Positions 9,805 to 16,556 of a stretch of 64,000 bases of DNA are shown one piece after another. The position numbers and the translations under genes are program-made. Position 1 is the first letter of the stretch, and every line of letters starts with the position of its first letter. The stretch spans positions 1-64,000 of the forward strand of contig JAAUSO010000005.1 of the NCBI GenBank assembly GCA_012033205.1, given 5' to 3'. This DNA is from Richelia sp. SL_2_1 (lineage in GTDB: Bacteria > Cyanobacteriota > Cyanobacteriia > Cyanobacteriales > Nostocaceae). Below the pieces are notes generated by a model. The model ran no database searches and was not told the origin of the DNA. It saw only the letters and a program-made list of their open reading frames with translations.

Positions 9805-10968
9805 ATGGAAAATCTTGCGTATTTACACTTAGCTGGAGTTTATGAAGACCCCTCAACCAGTGAATTGGTTTACCATTCTTCCTGGTTGAAAAACTCACAA
9901 ACTCCAGATTTGAAACGTTTTTCGAGTAAAGCTTGGGGGTATATGTTACCTCTAGTTCTGACTATCTCCATTCTTAGTATTGCCAGTAGCGCTTTAGCAC
10001 TGCAAAAGGGAGATAGAGGTCCATCTGTGAGAAATTTACAAGAAGATTTAAAAAGGGCTGGTTTTTATCAAGCTCCAGTTACTCAAGTATATGATGTGAA
10101 AACAGAAGATGCTGTGAAGCGCTTTCAAAAAGCTGCTAGCATCGGCGTTGATGGTGTAGCCGGACCTGCTACGCTACAACAATTAGAAGGTTGGCGTGCT
10201 GCTGTAACGGTAAATACTAATAGAGTAGCCGCCGAAAAGCCTGTTGCGACAACACAACAAAGGGAATCACCAAAACCCTCCCCTAGGATTGTTGCCAATA
10301 ATACCAAGCGCAGCAATCCCAACTTGTTAGTTAAAGGTGATGAAGGTGAAGCCATTAAAGCTTTACAAGAAAGGCTGCGAGTATCGGGATTTTATTACGG
10401 TAATTCGACGGGTATATTCGGACCGATTACCGAAGATGCCGTGAAGCGCTTCCAAAGAGCTTATGGTTTGGATGTTGACGGTATTGTAGGAGCAGAAACC
10501 TTAACTAAGTTACCACCAATCGGTATTGGTTATGGGGATGAAGAAGCTCCTCAAGCCATGACTATCGCTGCAACCAGACAAAATAAAGAATTTATTGGGT
10601 TAGGCGATCGCGGTGAACCTGTAAGAATCTTGCAAGCACAATTAATCAAAGCCGGATATTTGCAGGGAGAACCAAACGGTTATTTCGGTCCTTATACTGC
10701 TGATGCAGTGAAGCGATTCCAAAATAGCAATTATTTAGCAGCTAGCGGTATTGCCGGACCGACTACTCGCGGTAAATTGTACCGAACAGTAAATGATGCC
10801 GAAAAAGCTGAGTTTAATGTTTTGGAAATACAAAGACGCTTGCAAGCGCGGGGCTTCTATAAGGGTTCTTTGAACGGAGTAATGAATAAAGATACTCAAA
10901 ACGCCATTAAACAGGCTCAGGAGTTTTACGGAGTTAGTTTGAAGGATGTGAAAAACGGACGTTTTTAG
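9805..10968 (+). CDS. peptidoglycan-binding-domain protein, convergent with furA
   Basis: A 387-residue protein with a cytoplasmic N-terminus, one membrane anchor (about residues 46-66) and four peptidoglycan_binding_1 repeats at roughly 67-128, 173-237, 263-325 and 335-387. Each carries the VRNLQEDLKRAGFY...G.FGP.T.DAVKRFQ...GL.VDGI.G..T signature. It probably sits in the periplasm bound to murein; no catalytic domain is visible. It starts 9 nt after cobN, so the two are likely co-transcribed. It faces furA tail to tail across 98 bp, the arrangement of Anabaena alr1690, whose read-through transcript is the furA antisense RNA. Confidence 0.85.
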   Translation: MENLAYLHLAGVYEDPSTSELVYHSSWLKNSQTPDLKRFSSKAWGYMLPLVLTISILSIASSALALQKGDRGPSVRNLQEDLKRAGFYQAPVTQVYDVKTEDAVKRFQKAASIGVDGVAGPATLQQLEGWRAAVTVNTNRVAAEKPVATTQQRESPKPSPRIVANNTKRSNPNLLVKGDEGEAIKALQERLRVSGFYYGNSTGIFGPITEDAVKRFQRAYGLDVDGIVGAETLTKLPPIGIGYGDEEAPQAMTIAATRQNKEFIGLGDRGEPVRILQAQLIKAGYLQGEPNGYFGPYTADAVKRFQNSNYLAASGIAGPTTRGKLYRTVNDAEKAEFNVLEIQRRLQARGFYKGSLNGVMNKDTQNAIKQAQEFYGVSLKDVKNGRF

Positions 10969-10983
10969 CATCCGTTTAGTCCT

Positions 10984-11016
10984 AGGTGAGCTAGTAAAAC
11001 AACTGCTCACCTTTTT
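10984..11016 (+). terminator. Rho-independent terminator after the peptidoglycan-binding gene
   Basis: Perfect 8-bp stem AGGTGAGC (10984-10991) / GCTCACCT (11005-11012) with a 13-nt loop and a run of T to 11016. It faces the furA 3' end, so its strength would set how much antisense RNA reaches furA. Confidence 0.75.
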
Positions 11017-11066
11017 CCAAGAAACACATCCGATAAAACTACTCAAATGTAGAATACTCCCAGATG

Positions 11067-11522
11067 TTACAAAGGCATTAATGCCCGCTGGCACTTGGGA
11101 CATACTCCGTGAATAGTCAATTGACAGTCAAGAAGATGATAACCATCTTTTTGAGAAGTTTTTAACCCAATTTTTAAGATTGAGTCGTTTTTGAACTCGG
11201 TTGTCGTGTTACACCTAACACAAATTAAATGATGGTGATGGTGGGGATAAGGTTGGTTTAGCTCATAATGTTTATGACCTTCACCCAGTTCCAATTCCCG
11301 CAAAATTCCCATTCGTGCCATCAATTTTAAAGTGCGATAAATCGTTGAAAGACTTATTCCTTCATTATCGACTTGTAACCTTTGATAAAGATCCTCAGCA
11401 CTCAGATGCTCCCCTTGAGGAAGTTCCTGAAAAATGTGTAGAATCACTTCTCTCTGAGGTGTCAAACGCCAACCTCGTTCGTTGAGTTCTGCCTTAAGCG
11501 AAGCAGTTGTGTAAATAGTCAT
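11067..11522 (-). CDS. furA: ferric uptake regulator FurA
   Basis: A 151-residue Fur-family repressor using Fe2+ as co-repressor and, in Anabaena, also haem and redox sensing. Winged-helix block: RLTPQREVILHIF, then SLSTIYRTLKLM. Metal-binding features are GHKHYEL, the PHHHHHLICVRC segment and CPKC. Cysteines fall at 101, 104, 133, 141 and 144, the numbering I recall for Anabaena FurA. The start chosen is the ATG at 11522; a frame-extending TTG lies 18 nt upstream but adds residues foreign to the family. An iron box lies 72-91 nt upstream, implying autoregulation. sigC lies further upstream on the same strand. Confidence 0.93.
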   Translation of the reverse strand: MTIYTTASLKAELNERGWRLTPQREVILHIFQELPQGEHLSAEDLYQRLQVDNEGISLSTIYRTLKLMARMGILRELELGEGHKHYELNQPYPHHHHHLICVRCNTTTEFKNDSILKIGLKTSQKDGYHLLDCQLTIHGVCPKCQRALMPL

Positions 11523-11966
11523 ACTAATTTTTCTCAACAAACCCTATCAATTGCGAATATAGCAAATAAATCCACCTGTTTGCAATAATTCTGGATTGTT
11601 GATAATCATTATGAATTACTTTATCGGGATCGAAACGCACATCAAACAAAAAGTTAAAATTGCAATTCCCGTTGCTGTGGATATTTTAAGAGAAATCATC
11701 GACAAGCTTTTGATCAACATAATTAGAAAAAGCTGCTATCACGAGCTATTTTCCCTCTTTATAAGTAGGTAAGTAAAATTAATTGTATATTTACTACTCA
11801 GTTATATAACTGTTCCCTTTTCCCTCAACCCTATCTAAACGAGTCTATGTATAGAAATGACTGGCGCGGCAAAGTGGAATATTGAGAACGGGGAAACCAC
11901 ACTTAAAAACTCGATTACGAATGGCTTCCCGAAGCCGCGCTGATTCATTCACTTGTAAACAGTATT
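11523..11966. other. intergenic region between sigC and furA
   Basis: 444 bp holding the Fur box and presumably the furA promoter. Near 11922-11936 a perfect GGCTTC/GAAGCC hairpin lies ~30 nt after the sigC stop and may stabilise its mRNA end, but no T-tract follows directly on the minus strand. I see no further gene. Confidence 0.5.
11594..11613. promoter_or_regulatory. Fur box (iron box) upstream of furA
   Basis: GATTGTTGATAATCATTATG: the right-hand 13 bases match the GATAATCATTATC core of the Fur consensus except the last base. Its location upstream of the furA ATG fits autoregulation. Confidence 0.7.
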
Positions 11967-13226
11967 CTAGCTGAGGGATTCCAAGTAATCGCGAATCAAG
12001 TTACGTCGCTTGGGTTGGCGTAGCTTTTGTAAAGCCTTAGATTCGATTTGTCTAACACGTTCGCGGGATAAATCGAGCGCGCGTCCAATTTCAGCAAGAG
12101 AGTAGGGATGACCATCAGCCAAACCAAAACGCATCAGAATTACATCCCGTTCGCGACTAGTTAAATCAGCCAAAAGATTTTGCAAGTCTCTTTGAAGAGA
12201 TTCTCGCATCAGCATTTCTTCTGGTGTTACACCATCAGTTTCAAGCAACTCACCTAATTCGGTATCTTTATCCTTACCTACTTTCGTTTCCAGAGAAACA
12301 GAACGAGGTACCCGTAGCAAAACTTCTCGTACTTGAGCCGGAGTCATTTCTAACTCAACAGCCAAGTCTTCCAAAGTCGGAGTCCGACCTTTTTCTTGAG
12401 CAATTTTACGTTGAGCTTTTTTGATTTTGTTCAACTTTTCGGTGATGTGGACTGGTAGACGAATAGTACGGCTAGAAGTCGCAATCGCTCTGGTAATACC
12501 TTGACGAATCCACCAGTAAGCATAAGTACTAAAGCGATAACCTTTTGTGGGGTCAAACTTTTCTACCGCTCTTTCTAAACCTAAAGTACCTTCTTGAACT
12601 AAATCCAATAACTCCAAACCGCGATTTTGATATTTCTTAGCAACAGAAACTACAAGACGAAGATTCGCCTTAATCATATGTTCTTTGGCTTGAAGTCCCT
12701 GAGTTTGAGTTTGTTCTAACTCCTGTACAGTCAATTGAGCAGTTTGCGCCCAACGGCGTTTACCTTGGGATAAAGCGCCTTTTAACTCGAACTCCTCAAT
12801 CCCAGCCGTGTTTGCCCATCTTTTCATCGAAGGACGATGTCCTAACTCGGATGTCAAACGTTCTTGAGTTTCAACTATTTTCAAATAATCAGTAAGTAAT
12901 TCATCACCTTGATTTGCAGCTTCAGATAATAGTATCCGTAACTTTAAATAACGTTGAACTTTTTGAGCTTCTGAAACCTCTTCATCTCGACCTAATAACC
13001 GAACTCTGCCAATTTCTTGAAGATATAAACGAACTAAATCCGTACTGCGGGTTTTTGTACTAGCATTCAAATTCGCAGCATGATCAGAAGCTATCTCTAG
13101 TTGCTCTAAGTCCTCATCCTTGGGAACTTCCGTATCATCAACGACTAATTCCGGTTCAAAATCTTCAGGGGATTTTCTAGTTTCGTAAGCGGCATCGGCA
13201 TCGGCATAAAAAGATGTTGCTGGCAT
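11967..13226 (-). CDS. sigC: group 2 RNA polymerase sigma factor SigC
   Basis: A 419-residue sigma-70 family factor with all regions. Region 1.2 is LVRLYLQEIGRVRLL near 65. Region 2 is NLRLVVSVAKKYQNRGLELLDLVQEGTLGLERAVEKFDPTKGYRFSTYAYWWIRQGITRAIA. Region 3 is RLPVHITEKLNKIKKAQRKI, and region 4 is SRERDVILMRFGL...YSLAEIGRALDLSRERVRQIESKALQKLR. The N-terminus MPATSFYADADAAYETRKSPEDF and the position beside furA identify it as SigC (Anabaena all1692, next to furA all1691). Group 2 sigma factors are non-essential and serve nutrient or developmental responses. The acidic segment at residues 20-45 replaces the long region 1.1 of primary sigma factors. Confidence 0.92.
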   Translation of the reverse strand: MPATSFYADADAAYETRKSPEDFEPELVVDDTEVPKDEDLEQLEIASDHAANLNASTKTRSTDLVRLYLQEIGRVRLLGRDEEVSEAQKVQRYLKLRILLSEAANQGDELLTDYLKIVETQERLTSELGHRPSMKRWANTAGIEEFELKGALSQGKRRWAQTAQLTVQELEQTQTQGLQAKEHMIKANLRLVVSVAKKYQNRGLELLDLVQEGTLGLERAVEKFDPTKGYRFSTYAYWWIRQGITRAIATSSRTIRLPVHITEKLNKIKKAQRKIAQEKGRTPTLEDLAVELEMTPAQVREVLLRVPRSVSLETKVGKDKDTELGELLETDGVTPEEMLMRESLQRDLQNLLADLTSRERDVILMRFGLADGHPYSLAEIGRALDLSRERVRQIESKALQKLRQPKRRNLIRDYLESLS

Positions 13227-13682
13227 AAGAATTTCTCAATGGCTCCAGGTAACAATTACTAGCAATCAAAGCTAATCAACTGTTGCTATTGTTCCCGCTA
13301 TTAACGGAGAACTAACATGATTTAAAAATTAATTTGTTTTTTTTTGAAATAAAATCATACTGGTTTTATTTCGTACTCATTTTAGTTAAGCGTGTCAGCC
13401 CAGCAATTAATTTGAACCAACAGCAATTCAAATCCTTAACTAGACTGCTATTAACCGGCTGAGTCAGTTAAATTTATAGCTTCAAAACATTGACAGTAAC
13501 GAATAAGACATGGTATAAAGATAGACAAACAAACAATTTATAAATCATAGTCATAGTTATATATACATAGCCATAAAAGTTATTTCCTGACGAATTTTTT
13601 TTTTATCGTCAGGGAATCTTGTGATTTTAGTTAGGAGTTAGGAGTTAGGAGTTAGGAGTTGTCCACTGTTAACTGTCCACTG
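13227..13682. other. intergenic region upstream of sigC
   Basis: 456 bp with presumptive sigC promoter sequence, the hairpin at 13586-13613 and a two-part STRR at 13628-13697 that reaches into the end of gpsA. No gene seen. Confidence 0.5.
13586..13613. terminator. hairpin between gpsA and sigC
   Basis: CCTGACGA / TCGTCAGG, a perfect 8-bp stem closing an A/T-only loop. It lies 70 bp beyond the gpsA stop and may terminate gpsA transcription or serve as a bidirectional barrier. No T-run follows the stem itself. Confidence 0.4.
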
Positions 13683-13697
13683 TCAACTGTCAACTTC
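13628..13697. repeat. two adjoining STRR arrays (TTAGGAG, then GTCAACT-type)
   Basis: TTAGGAG x4-5 followed by GTCCACT/GTTAACT/GTCAACT heptamers. The second array encodes the last residues (VDS) and the TGA stop of gpsA on the minus strand. Confidence 0.85.
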
Positions 13698-14615
13698 CGG
13701 CTTTATATCTCGCGTCATTAAATCCAACAATGCTTGTCGTGGGGTAATTTCGGCTTTAAGTAAGCGATAAACTTCCTGAGTAATCGGCATCGAAATATTT
13801 TGCTGTTTAGCCCGTTGTACCAAAACTTTTGCTGTATTTACTCCTTCGGCAGTTTCTTTAAGTTGTAAAAGAATTTCTTTAAGCGTCTTTCCTTGTCCTA
13901 ACTGGTATCCGACTTGGTAATTGCGACTTAGAGGACTGTTACAGGTTGCTAATATATCACCTAGACCCGATAAACCGTAAAATGTTTCCGGCTTCGCACC
14001 CCAATCTACACCGATGCGAACCATTTCAGTCAATCCGCGAGTCACTAGCGCGGCTTTCGCATTAGTTCCCAACTCTAAACCATCACATACACCAGCGGCG
14101 ATCGCCATCACATTTTTTAATGTTCCGCCCAATTCTACTCCCAAGGGGTCGGAATTTGTATAAACGCGAAATCGAGTTGAATTAAATACCAATTGCACAG
14201 ATTCGGCTGCACTTTCAATATGGCTCGCAACTACAGTCGCTGCTGGTAATTCCTGGGTAATTTCCTTGGATAAATTCGGACCACATAAAACTACTACTGG
14301 ATGATTCGGAAAACTTTCTTGCCAAATTTGCGAAGGTGTGCAGGTAGTTTCCGGATCTAAACCTTTAGTAGCGGTAACAAAAATAGTTTGAGGAGGAATA
14401 GATAAAGATTTTAATTGGGAAACAATATCTCTAACCCCTTTAATCGAAACAGCGCTGAGAATAATATCGGCACCTTCCACCGTTTGTACTAAAGTTTGGC
14501 AACCGCGACGCGAGAACAACCGTACATCATTAACATTATTTCTTGCAAGAGTTTTCAGTGCTTTTCCCCAAGCACCCGCACCCAGAATCGCAACTGCTGA
14601 ATTTTTATTAATCAT
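13683..14615 (-). CDS. gpsA: NAD(P)-dependent glycerol-3-phosphate dehydrogenase
   Basis: Reduces dihydroxyacetone phosphate to sn-glycerol-3-phosphate for membrane lipid synthesis; cytosolic. From the ATG at 14615 the protein is 310 residues and begins with the dinucleotide-binding motif ILGAGAWGKAL (GxGxxG). Other family blocks are ATKGLDPET, VVLCGPNLSKEI, GGTLKNVMAIAAGVCDGLELGTNAKAALVTRGLTEM and YGLSGLGDILATCNSPLSRNYQVG. The frame remains open 19 codons further upstream, but those residues do not resemble the family. The last three codons and stop come from a tandem repeat, so the C-terminus is probably slightly altered relative to relatives. Confidence 0.93.
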   Translation of the reverse strand: MINKNSAVAILGAGAWGKALKTLARNNVNDVRLFSRRGCQTLVQTVEGADIILSAVSIKGVRDIVSQLKSLSIPPQTIFVTATKGLDPETTCTPSQIWQESFPNHPVVVLCGPNLSKEITQELPAATVVASHIESAAESVQLVFNSTRFRVYTNSDPLGVELGGTLKNVMAIAAGVCDGLELGTNAKAALVTRGLTEMVRIGVDWGAKPETFYGLSGLGDILATCNSPLSRNYQVGYQLGQGKTLKEILLQLKETAEGVNTAKVLVQRAKQQNISMPITQEVYRLLKAEITPRQALLDLMTRDIKPEVDS

Positions 14616-14826
14616 ATATTCGTAAAATTTACATATTCGTCGCTGGAAAATATACCATCTGATATATTGCACTGTACAAAACTGATCTTAAATTAAGATA
14701 CAAATTCCCAATTATATTAAAAATGCCTGGAAAGTTGACTTTGAAACCCAGAGAAACGCCAAGGTAAGCGCAAAGTTTCGGCTCTCGTATTTGTTTTTAA
14801 TTTTGTGCTTGTGACTAATAACTTTT

Positions 14827-14860
14827 AATCCAAAATCCAAAATCTAAAATCTAAAATCAA
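14827..14860. repeat. STRR array, heptamer CTAAAAT/CCAAAAT
   Basis: Four to five AATCTAA/AATCCAA units. On the minus strand the array encodes the DFRF C-terminus and the TAG stop of the aminotransferase. Confidence 0.8.
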
Positions 14861-16016
14861 CTATATCTTTCAACCCATTTACCAATCGTTCAATTCCTTG
14901 TTTCGCAGTTTCTTTTTGCAAGGCACCGTAAGCAACTCGTAAATAACATCCTTGATGCATTCCAAAAGTAGTTCCCGGAAGTACTGCTACTTGATAATCA
15001 CTAATCAATTGTTTGACTAATTCAAAAGCATCCATCTGAGTATCTACTTTGAGGAAGAAATAGAAAGCACCCTCTGCGGGAGCTATTCTACATATACTTT
15101 CAAGGGGTTTCAGAGATTGAATTACCAATTCTCGAACTTCGGCGATTGCCTGAATATTATCTTTTAAATATTCTGGTTTTGCTTGCAATGCTCCTAAAGC
15201 CGCATATTGGGATACTACAGGAGGACAAATTAAGTTTGTATCTTGAACTTTTTTGACTGCTGTTAGTAAGTGTTGCGGAATCACCATGTATCCGATGCGC
15301 CAACTTGCGAATCCGTAGGCTTTGGAAAGGCTAAATAAAGATATTGTATAGTCGCTACTGTCAGTAAATGCACCAGGAGAAACGTGTTTTACCCCGTTAT
15401 AAGTAAAGTATTCATAAGCTTCATCGCTGATATGGTAAATCCCTTGCTCGCGGCAAATATGATTAACTTGCTGTAATAATTCCTGTGAATACACAGCCCC
15501 GGTGGGATTATTGGGCGAAATTGTCACTACCGCTCGCGTTTTTGGAGTCATTGCATCCAGAATCGCATCCGGTTGTAATTGATAATTTTCATCGGTTTCT
15601 ACCAAAACTGGATGACACCCAGTCATAGCGATCGCCATTTCATGATTAAAATAGTATGGCGTATTTAAAATCACTTCATCACCGAGGGAGGTAATCGCCA
15701 GAATGGCATTCATAAACGCCATATTACTGCCTGCGGTAACAATAATACGGTTATTTTCGTTGATTTTGATATTGTTAAAGACAGCTAATTTTTCTTTTAA
15801 AGTATTTATTAATAAGGGAATTCCTTCAACAGCTTGATATAAATTATTGGAAGAATTACTTAGAAACCGAGGTAAAAATTCTATAGCTTCCGGTGGTGGA
15901 GAATAAGAGACAACACCTTGCCCTAAAGATATAGTTCCCAGAGAATTTTTAATTAATTCCCCAACAACGGGAATTATCGGCGATTGTACCGATTCCATGC
16001 GAGAGATAAGCGTCAT
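14844..16016 (-). CDS. PLP-dependent aminotransferase, class I/II (aspartate-aminotransferase-like)
   Basis: A 390-residue fold-type I aminotransferase, cytosolic. Visible landmarks are TAGSNMAFMNAILAI near 90, NTPYYFNHEMA, SPNNPTGAVYS with the substrate-contacting Asn, ISDEAYEYF, the PLP-lysine segment SLSKAYGFASWRIGYM near 232, and the C-terminal LRVAYGAL with the carboxylate-binding Arg. The substrate cannot be fixed from the sequence; aspartate or a broad-range amino donor is usual for this subfamily. It lies upstream of gpsA on the same strand, but the ~230-bp gap argues against tight coupling. Confidence 0.88.
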   Translation of the reverse strand: MTLISRMESVQSPIIPVVGELIKNSLGTISLGQGVVSYSPPPEAIEFLPRFLSNSSNNLYQAVEGIPLLINTLKEKLAVFNNIKINENNRIIVTAGSNMAFMNAILAITSLGDEVILNTPYYFNHEMAIAMTGCHPVLVETDENYQLQPDAILDAMTPKTRAVVTISPNNPTGAVYSQELLQQVNHICREQGIYHISDEAYEYFTYNGVKHVSPGAFTDSSDYTISLFSLSKAYGFASWRIGYMVIPQHLLTAVKKVQDTNLICPPVVSQYAALGALQAKPEYLKDNIQAIAEVRELVIQSLKPLESICRIAPAEGAFYFFLKVDTQMDAFELVKQLISDYQVAVLPGTTFGMHQGCYLRVAYGALQKETAKQGIERLVNGLKDIVDFRF

Positions 16017-16556
16017 GCCAGAGTTGAATTTGAGCTAAATTCTATTGTTAGATTAGCTTACTTCTTAATATTTCATTAATGCAATTTGTGCGTAATAAAC
16101 CTTGCTTGTTTTAGCTTAGCAGTAGCTAATTCATCTTAAATTTATACTTGCTTTAAATTACTTGATTATAGAATTGCCCTCAAAGCTTGTCACAGCGAGC
16201 TTTCTTATTTACGAATACTTACGCAAACAATTATGAAAAGTGATTAAAGATTAGAATGTTATGTAGTTTTCACTTAATAAATAAGTATATAATAAAACCT
16301 TATTGGTTGACGTCAAATTATATTTCCGACCAATTCGGAGTCTGAAGCATCTATTAACACAACTAAGTTCGGAAATTAGTTGTTTATGATTCGCTGCATC
16401 TACTTCATATTTAACTTGTTTGCTGAGATTGAATTAGGGATTACGCATCGAAAAGAAGTTTATGCGATCGCGATACATAAAGTAATCTCGACAACTGTAT
16501 GGTTTTGACTCAGATTAAGGCTCCGTTAACCTCATTTATTATGTAAAGGAAGAATA
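16017..16556. other. divergent intergenic region
   Basis: 540 bp of AT-rich DNA between divergent genes. I see a short hairpin ACAACTAA...TTAGTTGT near 16360-16385, one HIP1 site, and a Shine-Dalgarno-like AAGGAAGA just before the next ATG. No other gene is recognised. Confidence 0.45.

Noticed and set aside
10735-11103. 122-codon minus-strand ORF across the end of the peptidoglycan-binding gene
   Set aside because: It opposes a well-supported gene and overlaps the furA end in another frame; composition is not protein-like.
11922-11936. Terminator for sigC (GGCTTC/GAAGCC hairpin)
   Set aside because: A perfect stem, but no T-tract follows directly on the minus strand; kept only as a note.
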